NCBI GenBank assembly: GCA_024399965.1
Contig: JAKSNJ010000003.1
Coordinates: forward strand, 47,969 to 111,968
Reading direction: 5' to 3'
Source: Paludibacteraceae bacterium
GTDB taxonomy: Bacteria; Bacteroidota; Bacteroidia; Bacteroidales; Paludibacteraceae
DNA length: 64,000 nucleotides
The notes beneath the pieces were generated by a model. The model saw nothing but the letters and a program-made list of their open reading frames with translations, was not told the DNA's origin and did no database searches. Shown piece after piece: positions 25,919-34,274 of this stretch. Numbering within the stretch: the first letter of the stretch is position 1; each line of letters starts with the position of its first letter. A program made the position numbers and the translations under genes.

Positions 25919-27511
25919 TTACTCGCCCCAGTTGTCGCGGTCGAGTTGGCGGTACGAGATGGCTTCCATCAGGTGAGGGGCTTGGATATGCTCGCTGCCG
26001 GCAAGGTCGGCAATGGTGCGAGCCACCTTAAGAATACGGTCATACGCACGGGCAGACAGTCCCATCTTGGCCATAGATTGCTCCAAAAGCCGGTCACAAG
26101 CAGCGTCCAGTTGGCAGAACTGACGAACCTGCTTGGGGGTCATCTGGGCATTACAATGAATCAGACCGCTGTGCTGAAAGAATAAAGACCGCTGCGCTGA
26201 AGGAGTAAGGATTGCTGCGTCTGAAAGAAAACGGTCGGCTTGGATTTGGCGGGCACGAATGACACGGGCACGAATAGCCGCCGAACTCTCGCCGGGCTGC
26301 ATGTCCTTGAGTTTATCATACGGAACCGCCTGTATATCGGTCTGTATATCAATACGGTCGAGCAAAGGACCGCTAATCTTGTCCTTATAACGATGTACCT
26401 GCGCCGGCGTACACGTACATTGGTGCGTGGCATCGCCATAGTGCCCACAGGGGCAAGGATTCATGGCTGCCACGAGCATGAACGAGGCAGGATAGTCAAT
26501 GGTGCTCTTGGCGCGTGCCACGGTGATGTGACGGTCCTCGATAGGTTGCCGCAGCACCTCTAAGGTAGCACGGTGGTACTCAGGCAGTTCGTCCAAGAAG
26601 AGGACACCGTTATGCGCCAATGATATTTCGCCCGGTCGCGGATTGGACCCACCCCCACAGAGGGCGACATCGGTAATGGTATGGTGCGGACTGCGGAAAG
26701 GACGCGTCACCACCAAGGACTGATTGCGCGACAAGAGTCCTGCCACCGAGTGTATCTTGGTCGTCTCCAACGATTCGTCTAACGTGAGGGGAGGCAAGAT
26801 AGACGGCAAGCGTTTGGCCATCATGGACTTACCCGAGCCCGGAGGACCCACCATCAGCATATTATGTCCGCCGGCAGCCGCCACCTCCATCGCACGCCGC
26901 ACTTTCTCCTGCCCACGTACATCAGCAAAATCGAGGTCGGACTCAGCCGTAGCCGAACTGCGAATGACGGCATCAATGTCCACGTGTGTGGGAGTGAGAG
27001 GCATAATGCCATCCAAGAAACGGACCACATCTAACAGCGTTTCAACAGCATACACCTCCAAACCCTCAACGACAGCGGCTTCCTGCGCATTGGCAGCAGG
27101 AACGATAAGCCCCCGAAAGCCCTCACGCTTAGCCATCAAAGCAACCGGAAGCACACCATGAACAGGTTGCAAACTGCCGTCCAAAGACAATTCACCAAGA
27201 ATGATAAAGCGGTCCAAGAGCGTAGTATGGATTTGCTCCGTTGCCGCCAACATACCCACAGCCAGCGGCAGGTCGTAGGCAGCACCCTCTTTCTTGAGGT
27301 CAGCCGGCGACATATTGATGGTAAGCGTACGGCGCGGCCGCTCCAGCCCGTTGACCACAAGGGCGGAATAGATACGGTCACGCGCCTCCTTGACAGCATT
27401 GTCGGGCAAACCGACCAAAGTGAAATCGGAACCGGAAATGGCATGTATCTCCACCGTGATGAGAGCAGCATCAATACCCTGAAGGGCGGCCGTGTAGCAC
27501 TTAGTTAACAT
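25919..27511 (-). CDS. comM: YifB/ComM-family Mg-chelatase-like AAA+ ATPase
   Basis: 530 residues from ATG 27511 (MLTKCYTAALQGIDA); the frame opens nine codons earlier but family proteins start here. The N-terminal S5-like fold (VGLPDNAVKEARDRI) is followed by the AAA+ core with Walker A GPPGSGKSMMAKRLPS and Walker B NGVLFLDELPEY, then NPCPCGHYGD and KISGPLLDRIDI. ComM acts as a branch-migration helicase in natural transformation where studied. The C-terminal part contains 23 extra residues (FLSDAAILTPSAQRSLFFQH and on) between QADR and IHCNAQM, encoded exactly by three 23-bp repeats. In the family this joint is short. The gene is last of a long minus-strand run. Confidence 0.9.
   Translation of the reverse strand: MLTKCYTAALQGIDAALITVEIHAISGSDFTLVGLPDNAVKEARDRIYSALVVNGLERPRRTLTINMSPADLKKEGAAYDLPLAVGMLAATEQIHTTLLDRFIILGELSLDGSLQPVHGVLPVALMAKREGFRGLIVPAANAQEAAVVEGLEVYAVETLLDVVRFLDGIMPLTPTHVDIDAVIRSSATAESDLDFADVRGQEKVRRAMEVAAAGGHNMLMVGPPGSGKSMMAKRLPSILPPLTLDESLETTKIHSVAGLLSRNQSLVVTRPFRSPHHTITDVALCGGGSNPRPGEISLAHNGVLFLDELPEYHRATLEVLRQPIEDRHITVARAKSTIDYPASFMLVAAMNPCPCGHYGDATHQCTCTPAQVHRYKDKISGPLLDRIDIQTDIQAVPYDKLKDMQPGESSAAIRARVIRARQIQADRFLSDAAILTPSAQRSLFFQHSGLIHCNAQMTPKQVRQFCQLDAACDRLLEQSMAKMGLSARAYDRILKVARTIADLAGSEHIQAPHLMEAISYRQLDRDNWGE
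26164..26232. repeat. Three 23-bp tandem repeats in frame within comM
   Basis: Units begin gaccgctgtgctgaaag (26164), gaccgctgcgctgaagg (26187) and gattgctgcgtctgaaag (26210). The total of 69 bp keeps the reading frame, whereas one or two units would break it. A further unit-like copy lies between genes at 52295-52317. Confidence 0.85.
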
Positions 27512-27559
27512 ATTCTTTGAGTTTAGAGGACGGCGCAAGCGCCTACAGTTTAGCGGTAT

Positions 27560-28522
27560 TTATTTGCGACGGGAATCGATGAGTTGCTTTAGATACTCGA
27601 TATAAACGCCTATATAACGGTCGTGCTTATCGGGATTGATGTCGTCCACCGCCACAAGAATACCCGTTTCAAACACATTGCTGAGTTCGTCGTTGACCGC
27701 ATTACCAAAGGTCATGAGTTTATTCGTGACATTCAGATAGGCGGAGAACATAGGCGGAATGACCGAGCCACGTGCCCGAATAGCCCGTTGCAGGATTTGA
27801 TAGTTGAGCGAAGGGTCATCGCCAATAAAGAGGTCGTCCGCCAATTCCTGTCCCTCGCACGATATATCCACCGGCTGCTTGGGGCAGAACAACCCCTTGG
27901 GGTCGTTGTGGTAGCGCCGCAAATAGGCATAGATGAGGTTACGCGAGAGTTCGTCGTACTGCGGGTAGATAGTGACCTTGCCGATGAGGTACTTAATCTC
28001 CGAATGGCGGTACAGGACCGCCCCAATGCCATCCCATATATTGTCAAGGGCATAGAGGGACTTAACGCCCATATCGCGGTTTTGGTACTTGGGCTGCACA
28101 AAGGCACGTCCCAGTTCGATGGTATAAGGCAGATAATTGCGAATAAAATAGTCGGAGTAATGGTACAGGTGCGCCGAAGTGATATAGGGCTGTCCGTCCT
28201 CGGAGAACGTGGCTTCGGAGCAACAGAGGTAACGGTAACCGCCGATGATTTCCTCATTAACAGGGTCCCACACGATGAGTTGGTGATAAGGATGAGTCAT
28301 CGTATCCATCTCGTCTATATCCATTTCGGCACCGGTGGAGCCCCCGCCTGCACGGTAACTGATTTCCCTCAACCGAGCAATCTCACGCATCAGGTTAGGC
28401 GCGGTATCTGCCGTGATGTCATAAATCTCATTATCCGCCTTGTTGGTAGGGCGGAGGAACGCACGTTTGGTCAGTTCCTGCTTGAGCAGGTCGCGATCGA
28501 CAGGGGGAATGATGGGCTTCAT
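27560..28522 (-). CDS. glsB: GlsB-type amino-acid N-acyltransferase (GNAT fold)
   Basis: 320 residues resembling OlsB/GlsB hemolysin-like GNAT acyltransferases: LMREIARLREISYRAGGGS, DPVNEEIIGGYRYL, YTIELGRAFVQPKYQ and SLYALDNIWDGIGAVLYRH. In Bacteroides thetaiotaomicron GlsB attaches a hydroxy fatty acid from acyl-ACP to glycine, the first step to glycine lipids; the gene next to it, GlsA, adds the second acyl chain. Here the order on the minus strand is glsA then glsB, with a heptamer array in the 54-bp gap. It should act at the cytoplasmic face of the inner membrane. Substrate choice (glycine rather than ornithine) is inferred from the phylum. Confidence 0.82.
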   Translation of the reverse strand: MKPIIPPVDRDLLKQELTKRAFLRPTNKADNEIYDITADTAPNLMREIARLREISYRAGGGSTGAEMDIDEMDTMTHPYHQLIVWDPVNEEIIGGYRYLCCSEATFSEDGQPYITSAHLYHYSDYFIRNYLPYTIELGRAFVQPKYQNRDMGVKSLYALDNIWDGIGAVLYRHSEIKYLIGKVTIYPQYDELSRNLIYAYLRRYHNDPKGLFCPKQPVDISCEGQELADDLFIGDDPSLNYQILQRAIRARGSVIPPMFSAYLNVTNKLMTFGNAVNDELSNVFETGILVAVDDINPDKHDRYIGVYIEYLKQLIDSRRK

Positions 28523-28525
28523 AGA

Positions 28526-28588
28526 GTTGAGAATTGAGAGTTGAGAATTGAGAATTGAGAATTGAGAGTTGAGAGTTTAGAGTTGATA
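28526..28588. repeat. Heptamer tandem array (RTTGAGA) between glsA and glsB
   Basis: Nine 7-bp units: gttgaga, attgaga, gttgaga, attgaga (three copies), gttgaga, gtttaga, gttgata. The last units overlap the end of glsA, so that the glsA stop codon (28577-28579) lies within the array. Its other end is 4 bp from the glsB start codon. Confidence 0.9.
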
Positions 28589-29326
28589 GATATGATAGTG
28601 TGAGCCGTGAGCACGGAACATCTCACGCGGAAGGAGCAACATCTCGATATTAAAGGGTATATGCAGCCACGCACGGAGTTGCGCCACACGGTAAAAGAGC
28701 ATCGAATTACGTCCCTCAAACCGAAGGCGAATAATCTCCCGATGGTAGGTGGCGGCATTTTTAAGGTACGTAGGACGCCACGGCAGGTCCTGCACTTTGC
28801 CGTCAATCAGGCGCGAACAAGCACCTGCCGGAAAAGAAAGAATAGGCGTAGGACCACTCCACAGTTGGCGCATCTGCTCGACATATTCGCGTTTCTGTCC
28901 ACCCACTTTATTCACCGGCACAAACAGAGGGGCAAGCGGTTGGAGCGCAAGCAGGAAATCGTTAACGATAACGCGCACATCGTAGCCCAAATCGTGCAAG
29001 GCAAGAATGAGAATCATACCGTCTAAGCCCCCTAAAGGGTGGTTGGAAACGAAGAGAGGATTGGGGGAATCGGTGAACCGGGTGCCTCCGGGCACACCGG
29101 TAAAAGAGGAATCGGAAAGATGCAGGGTGTAGGAGCAACCGAGTATATCGTGAATGACCGCACGGAGAAAGTCATACGGCGGCAGATGGCCATAACGAGC
29201 CAAACCGGCATTGATCTCATCTTGGCAGATGAGCCGTTCCAACGGGCGAAAGACCCAATGCGGCAAACAACGCTTACCGGCTGCCTGACGCCGCTGATTG
29301 ACTATATCCGCTACGGAAATCTGCAT
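28577..29326 (-). CDS. glsA: GlsA-type O-acyltransferase (PlsC-like)
   Basis: 249 residues with an acyltransferase core: PLFVSNHPLGGLDGMILIL (the catalytic H and D, with one residue more between them than the usual HX4D), then PLFVPVNKVGG and ILSFPAGACSR. In Bacteroides GlsA puts a second fatty acid on the hydroxyl of N-acyl-glycine to complete glycine lipids. ATG overlaps the stop of the DUF4494 gene as TAATG. The stop codon lies within the heptamer array before glsB. The very C-terminus may have been rewritten by that array. The protein is probably a peripheral inner-membrane enzyme. Confidence 0.82.
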   Translation of the reverse strand: MQISVADIVNQRRQAAGKRCLPHWVFRPLERLICQDEINAGLARYGHLPPYDFLRAVIHDILGCSYTLHLSDSSFTGVPGGTRFTDSPNPLFVSNHPLGGLDGMILILALHDLGYDVRVIVNDFLLALQPLAPLFVPVNKVGGQKREYVEQMRQLWSGPTPILSFPAGACSRLIDGKVQDLPWRPTYLKNAATYHREIIRLRFEGRNSMLFYRVAQLRAWLHIPFNIEMLLLPREMFRAHGSHYHIYQL

Positions 29327-29742
29327 TACTTAACGGCACGATACACCTCCAAGATGGGTGAGCGCTGAATAGATACCAGTTCGCAATCCAAAGTAGTGAG
29401 ATAGGCATTGAGGTTCTTCAGGGCTTGGGCAATAGTAGATGCCTGAACGAGAATAGAAACCGTCTTGCGTGTTTCCTTGCCGTTGTCCTCCACGGTGATG
29501 AGTTCGACACGTGCCTTGAACCAACGGTCGGCCTCAGGGGACTCCAACAAATCGTAGAACTGCACCTGTTTGCACCCTTTGACCTCTATATCACCAAAGA
29601 TATAGGGCTTGAGTTCGGTCATCAGACGACCCTCTACATCGGTACAATTAACACCCTCCAAGAGGTAGGTTTCTTTTACTTTGCCGGGATTGTCTTCTCC
29701 CGTTTGACGCTCGTAAGCGACTTTGATTTCGTAGAATAACAT
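29326..29742 (-). CDS. DUF4494 domain protein
   Basis: 138 residues covering the whole DUF4494 family, which is small, soluble and typical of Bacteroidota, with unknown function. Seen: LFYEIKVAYERQTGEDNPGK at the start, VKETYLLEGVNCTDVEGRL, FKARVELITVED and STIAQALKNLNAYLTTLDCE. The Val/Thr alternation suggests an alpha-beta sandwich. It precedes glsA with a one-base overlap (TAATG), so translation is probably coupled. A link to glycine-lipid synthesis is possible only from position. Confidence 0.85.
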   Translation of the reverse strand: MLFYEIKVAYERQTGEDNPGKVKETYLLEGVNCTDVEGRLMTELKPYIFGDIEVKGCKQVQFYDLLESPEADRWFKARVELITVEDNGKETRKTVSILVQASTIAQALKNLNAYLTTLDCELVSIQRSPILEVYRAVK

Positions 29743-29775
29743 ATTATTGAGTTATTTGGTTAGTCGGGGAATTGG

Positions 29776-31212
29776 TTATAAGATATATTCAGACACCTCG
29801 GTGGCAGAATGCAGGGCAGGAGGGAACGAGATAGGTGTGCCGGACCATAGGAAGAACGGTACACGGACCGATTCGTCCATAAACAGGTAGTCGGGTTGCA
29901 GCATATACATCACATCACCCATATAGCGTTTATGTACGGAGTGCATCATATCAGGATGCAGGTATGCTTCGGAAGCAGGACAGGCGTAGCGTACACCTTC
30001 GAACTCCATGAGGAAATCTGCCACCTGCCGGCGGAAAGTCTCTAAAGACAGATGTTTCTGCTCAATCAACGTACGATTGAGATAAATAGAGGGTCCACAG
30101 GAACCATCTATCCAACGTTCATGCCCATAGATAGCCATCAGATAGGACGAGGTAAGTGCCACGGCACGGTCGGCATTAAAGGTATGAATGGGCATATTCC
30201 ACTCCTGCAAACGGGCGGCATTAGTGCCCAAGCGAGGCAGTCCTATCAAGACGATGCGCAGGGACTCCTTCCCTACCCTCTTTTCCAGTTGGGAGAAGAG
30301 AAGACCAAGGTCGCTATTGAGGCGCACGTACATATCTTCCTGCTCTGCCGACAGTATCTGGGCTTGTGCCGTTTTGGGCGTGATAACGGTCATCTCCAAG
30401 AGCAGGACATCGTTGAAGGTTTGTTGCCCCAACCGATAAGCACTTTGCATAGCCAGCGCCAAATCAATAACCGCAGCATTGGCATTAGGAGAGGTAAAGA
30501 AACAATCGGCACCACGGTACGCAAACGGGTGCTTCCGTTCCTCGTCGGTAGGATGGTTATAGGAATTGATGTCCATAGAGGGTGTCCACTCGCGCGAGAC
30601 AATAGCCCCAAGACGGCCGGATATATTGATGCGGTCGGCCTCGGAAGGCAATCCGTCACGGTAGTAGGACGTACTGACCCAACGCATGGAATCGGTACGG
30701 CTATTGCGTTCGGGCCAGCAAACGGCATTGGCACCATGTCCACCCAGCATAACGGCAGTAGAGGGGTGCAAGCCAACTGCATAGATACGTGCCGATGTAT
30801 TGCCTGTCAGACGCAAACGGTCGGTTACGGTAGGTACCAGTAGGGCATCAGCTGTGTAAGAATCAGCAGTACCTATACCTAAGCGGCGGTCGGAGCGAAA
30901 GACATCATAGACCTGCCGTGTAGCACGTGAGAAGGCATAGTTGGCACAAACACCATGTTCGGAGGGATAGCGTCCCGTGAGAATGGTTGCCAAACTCTCT
31001 TCTCCGCCATATAACCAATGAGGGAAGGCGATAGAGGTTTGGTAGGCCTCTTCGGACAAGGTACGCAAGCCACCCTGAGTCCAATAAGGTTGCATCTCAC
31101 GCAAGGCAGATGGTTCCAGTCCATCTACGGCAACGATGACGGTCAGTTGCTTAGCCGCAGCCGGCATCGCCAAGCATAGGGCTAATGTCCAATATAGAAA
31201 AGTCTTGTGCAT
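29776..31212 (-). CDS. Secreted alkaline-phosphatase-fold protein, apparently degenerate
   Basis: 478 residues from ATG 31212, chosen because a signal peptide begins there (MHKTFLYWTLALCLAMPAAA). The frame resembles PafA-like type I phosphodiesterases/alkaline phosphatases: LTVIVAVDGLEPSALREM, ILTGRYPSEHGV and MLGGHGANAVCWP. The metal and nucleophile motifs of active members are not visible: the TxTxPGH region reads SIAFPHWLYGGEES, the expected D...H reads EMTVITPKT, and the DH pair reads VLIGLPRLG. I infer a non-catalytic or changed role. Its start overlaps the DUF4105 gene by 31 bp. It is the last of the rpoN-PAP2-DUF4105 group. Confidence 0.65.
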   Translation of the reverse strand: MHKTFLYWTLALCLAMPAAAKQLTVIVAVDGLEPSALREMQPYWTQGGLRTLSEEAYQTSIAFPHWLYGGEESLATILTGRYPSEHGVCANYAFSRATRQVYDVFRSDRRLGIGTADSYTADALLVPTVTDRLRLTGNTSARIYAVGLHPSTAVMLGGHGANAVCWPERNSRTDSMRWVSTSYYRDGLPSEADRINISGRLGAIVSREWTPSMDINSYNHPTDEERKHPFAYRGADCFFTSPNANAAVIDLALAMQSAYRLGQQTFNDVLLLEMTVITPKTAQAQILSAEQEDMYVRLNSDLGLLFSQLEKRVGKESLRIVLIGLPRLGTNAARLQEWNMPIHTFNADRAVALTSSYLMAIYGHERWIDGSCGPSIYLNRTLIEQKHLSLETFRRQVADFLMEFEGVRYACPASEAYLHPDMMHSVHKRYMGDVMYMLQPDYLFMDESVRVPFFLWSGTPISFPPALHSATEVSEYIL

Positions 31213-32168
31213 AAATGAATCAACGGAAGTAAGAATACCCTCCACCCGATGGAAACCAACGGATGAATAGAGAAGAAGATAAGGAATATCAACAGCGCAG
31301 CTATGAGGGCATAGAGCACATAGAGCGTATAGTCCACCCACTTGGTACGTTTGCCTCGTCGGCGGTCGTACCAATTAAGCCACACCATCAACACGGCAAA
31401 GAGGGCAATACCGAAGTACCACGTTTGGTACCAAGGTACAGAGGCGATACAGAAGGGAGTGATATGTTCGTTCCGCACCAAAGGTCGTCCGTCGGCACGT
31501 GTGGCACCGCTGATATACAGCATTAACTCCTCCGGCAAGAAAAGCCGTTGTTCGCCGTGCATGAGTTGGTCGGCTTTGTAACCAAAGACAAGGTCAATAC
31601 CAAACTCAGCCCAAGAGCCGTGCCGCGTATAGTGGTGAATGAAATCGCGGTAGGAGCGTCCCTCCCACCCTACGTAGGACGAAGTGACGGTATCGGAGAG
31701 AATAGATAGCAGCATGTGATAAGGCCGCGTGGCACAGTTGTCGAATACAAAGTTGTACAGATAGAGACGGTTGTCCGGTTGGGCATTGTGCAAGAGGGCG
31801 GTAAAGAGCCGTTGCCGTTCGTCGGCAGACAGGTCCAAAATCTGCTCTGCCACAGGACGGTGCGTATAGCGATACTCCGGCATAAACTCCTCGTAGGTCT
31901 CCATGTCCAGCATATACCACGTCTTGCCCTGCACGAAGTGCCAATAGAAAGCAGGGTCGTCGAAGGAGAAAGTGCCGTAGTTGAATACCAAATCCGTAGC
32001 ATAAACAGGATCCACCACCCGAATGGCAGTATGACCGTAACGGGTATAGAGTTCATCGCCGGGTGTGCAGGTGAGCAAGGAGACACGCGCTTGCGAGGAC
32101 AGCGTTCGTGCCTGTGCGCACGCGCATATAGCAAGCAATAGGACAATATGACACAGACGTTTAACCAT
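31182..32168 (-). CDS. DUF4105 membrane protein
   Basis: 328 residues from ATG 32168, where a signal sequence starts (MVKRLCHIVLLLAICACAQA). DUF4105 core: VSLLTCTPGDELYTRYGHTA, TDLVFNYGTFSFDDPAFYWH, NFVFDNCATRPYHML and GSWAEFGIDLVFGYKAD. The conserved Tyr, His, Asp and Cys pattern is that of NlpC/P60-like papain folds, so DUF4105 may be a hydrolase; this is not shown. Three to four C-terminal membrane helices follow (about 240-325). The start overlaps the PAP2 stop, and its end overlaps the phosphatase-fold gene. Confidence 0.85.
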   Translation of the reverse strand: MVKRLCHIVLLLAICACAQARTLSSQARVSLLTCTPGDELYTRYGHTAIRVVDPVYATDLVFNYGTFSFDDPAFYWHFVQGKTWYMLDMETYEEFMPEYRYTHRPVAEQILDLSADERQRLFTALLHNAQPDNRLYLYNFVFDNCATRPYHMLLSILSDTVTSSYVGWEGRSYRDFIHHYTRHGSWAEFGIDLVFGYKADQLMHGEQRLFLPEELMLYISGATRADGRPLVRNEHITPFCIASVPWYQTWYFGIALFAVLMVWLNWYDRRRGKRTKWVDYTLYVLYALIAALLIFLIFFSIHPLVSIGWRVFLLPLIHLCTRLFYIGH

Positions 32169-32787
32169 AGAAGAAGAACGGAATAAGAGTGGTACACAGC
32201 AATCCCAATGCCAAGCCGGCAATGACCTGCCAAGGCGTGTGTGCATTAAGGTACAGACGTGCGTACATAACGAGTAAAGTAATCCCTAACAATGTGTAAA
32301 TAAGGGCAGAGGGGAAAGTACCATACGCCAAAGCGTAGGTGAGTACACCACCTAACAGGCCTCCCATACCGGTAAGATGTGCCGATATTTTCCACCAACG
32401 ATTGATAAGTGCTACCAACAGGATAGACACGGTAGCCCCTATCGCTATACCGGACAGCCAAGATGGGACTTTCAGCACAAAAGCCAATAAATACCACCAA
32501 AAGCCAAAGCCAAGCGCCGTTTCGATGTATGCCAAGGTGCGGTCCTCCCGCCGGTCAATGTAGATATCCTGTATATACCCCTGATGCACCTGATAACCGA
32601 TAAGAGAAAGCGGCAGAAGCCCCGTCAGGAACAAGGTAGTGCCCAGCGATACAAGCCAGTAGCGGGGCGGCAGGGGAAGGATTTGCTGCACAGCACAACA
32701 AAAGAGCAGGATACCGTAGGTCGGTATCCAGAGCGGGTAGCAAACAATGCTAACAGATTGAGCCAGTATGTTCAGAAAGCGCTTCAT
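32161..32787 (-). CDS. PAP2-family membrane phosphatase
   Basis: 208 residues, with five or six membrane helices. PAP2-like catalytic parts are recognisable but divergent: DRREDRTLAY, KISAHLTGMGG (in place of PSGH) and YARLYLNAHTPWQVIAG (the R...H of SRx5HxxxD, with Q in place of D). Likely substrates are lipid phosphates or undecaprenyl pyrophosphate. ATGA overlaps the rpoN stop, and an 8-bp overlap joins it to DUF4105, so rpoN, PAP2 and DUF4105 are translationally coupled. Confidence 0.72.
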   Translation of the reverse strand: MKRFLNILAQSVSIVCYPLWIPTYGILLFCCAVQQILPLPPRYWLVSLGTTLFLTGLLPLSLIGYQVHQGYIQDIYIDRREDRTLAYIETALGFGFWWYLLAFVLKVPSWLSGIAIGATVSILLVALINRWWKISAHLTGMGGLLGGVLTYALAYGTFPSALIYTLLGITLLVMYARLYLNAHTPWQVIAGLALGLLCTTLIPFFFYG

Positions 32788-34274
32788 AACTGCCGTCGCA
32801 TACGCGCCACAGGTAAATGTAACTGTTCACGATACTTAGCCACCGTGCGCCGCGCAATGGTATAGCCCTTCTGCTTGAGGACATCGACCAAGGCATCGTC
32901 GGTGAGAGGACACTGCTTATCTTCGGCAGCAATACATTCAGACAGGATTTTCTTAATCTCGCGTGTGGAGACTTCCTCGCCTTCGGCATTTACCATCTTC
33001 TCGGAGAAGAAGAACTTAAGAGGGAATATACCGTATTCGGTTTGAACATATTTACTATTGCTCACGCGCGAAATGGTCGATACATCGTAACCCGTAACCG
33101 TGGCTATATCCTGCAAGACCATAGGTTTGAGGAAAGTCTCGTCGCCCTCAATAAACCAATCGTACTGCTTATCCAGAATGGCTTGCATAGTGCGCCGCAG
33201 CGTCTCGTTACGCTGCTTGATGGCATCAATAAAGCCCTGAGCGGCGTCGAGTTTCTGCTTAACAAACCGGACGGCCTCTTTCTGCTCACGCGAACGGTTT
33301 TTTTCGGTGGCCATATAGTCCTGCAACATCTCTTTGTACTCCCGACTGACATGCAGGGAAGGTATGTCGCCGGTATTGAGGGAAAGGACGAGTTTGCCGT
33401 TTTGGTTCTCAACATAGAAATCAGGTATCACCGACGTTTGGTTGCGGTCGTACACGGTACCCTGCCATGCGCTACCGGGTTTGGGGTTAAGGCGTGCTAT
33501 CTCGTCAATGGCCTGTTTGAGTTCGTCCGACGAGAGTTTAAGCCGTTCCTGTATCGTATCAAAGTGCCGTTTGGAAAAGTCTTCAAAGTACACTTTGAGC
33601 ATCTGAATAGCATTCAAGATAGCCGGTGTCGGTGTTTTGGCTTTGAGTTGGAGCAGCAAGCATTCGCGCAAGTCGTATGCACCCACCCCAATGGGGTCAA
33701 AGGTCTGAATCTGGCGCACTATCTCGCGCATCTCATCGTCGGACACGGTCAGGCCCTCACGGAAACAGAGGTCGTCGCACAGTTCTTCCGGCCGGCGGCG
33801 CAAGTAACCGTCTTCGTCTATATTGCCCACCACGAACTTGGCAATATGCCGTTGCGGTTTATCCATGTGGGTAAGATAGACCTGACTCTTGAGGTACTCA
33901 CCAAAACTGACGCCGACAGAGAAAGGGATGTCGCGTGTATCGTCGTCCGAACCACCACCCGCTACATCGTGGTAACGATAGTCGGGCAGTTCGTCGTCCT
34001 GCACGTATTGGTCGTAGTCAAAGTCTTCGTTTTGGAGCGGATTGCGATAGTCATCGGTGTAATCCTCGTCCATCAACGAATCGGCATCGTCGGCCGTGCG
34101 CAAGGGCTCCTGCGGGTCGATACCCTCCTCCAAAGCGGGATTTTCCTGCAGTTCCTCATTGACACGTGCCCCAAGTTCGCACGAAGGCAATTCGAGCAAG
34201 CGCACCACTTGAATCTGTGATGGCGACAACTTCTGTTGCAAACCTTGGGTCAATGTCAACGATTGCGTAATCAT
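32784..34274 (-). CDS. rpoN: RNA polymerase sigma-54 factor
   Basis: 496 residues from ATG 34274 (MITQSLTLTQGLQQKLSPSQ). Region I is Gln/Leu-rich (LQQKLSPSQIQVVRLLELPS), followed by the acidic region II (about 60-120). The core-binding region holds DGYLRRRPEELCD and FDPIGVGAYDLRECLLLQL. The DNA-binding end has VSTISRVSNSKYVQTEYGIF (HTH) and the RpoN box variant ARRTVAKYREQLHLPVAR. The start overlaps the aminotransferase stop as ATGA. It would transcribe -24/-12 promoters with enhancer-binding activators. Confidence 0.95.
   Translation of the reverse strand: MITQSLTLTQGLQQKLSPSQIQVVRLLELPSCELGARVNEELQENPALEEGIDPQEPLRTADDADSLMDEDYTDDYRNPLQNEDFDYDQYVQDDELPDYRYHDVAGGGSDDDTRDIPFSVGVSFGEYLKSQVYLTHMDKPQRHIAKFVVGNIDEDGYLRRRPEELCDDLCFREGLTVSDDEMREIVRQIQTFDPIGVGAYDLRECLLLQLKAKTPTPAILNAIQMLKVYFEDFSKRHFDTIQERLKLSSDELKQAIDEIARLNPKPGSAWQGTVYDRNQTSVIPDFYVENQNGKLVLSLNTGDIPSLHVSREYKEMLQDYMATEKNRSREQKEAVRFVKQKLDAAQGFIDAIKQRNETLRRTMQAILDKQYDWFIEGDETFLKPMVLQDIATVTGYDVSTISRVSNSKYVQTEYGIFPLKFFFSEKMVNAEGEEVSTREIKKILSECIAAEDKQCPLTDDALVDVLKQKGYTIARRTVAKYREQLHLPVARMRRQL

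Noticed and set aside
33042-34220. 392-codon open frame opposite rpoN
   Set aside because: Antisense to a clear sigma-54 gene; the sequence looks like reverse-read RpoN.
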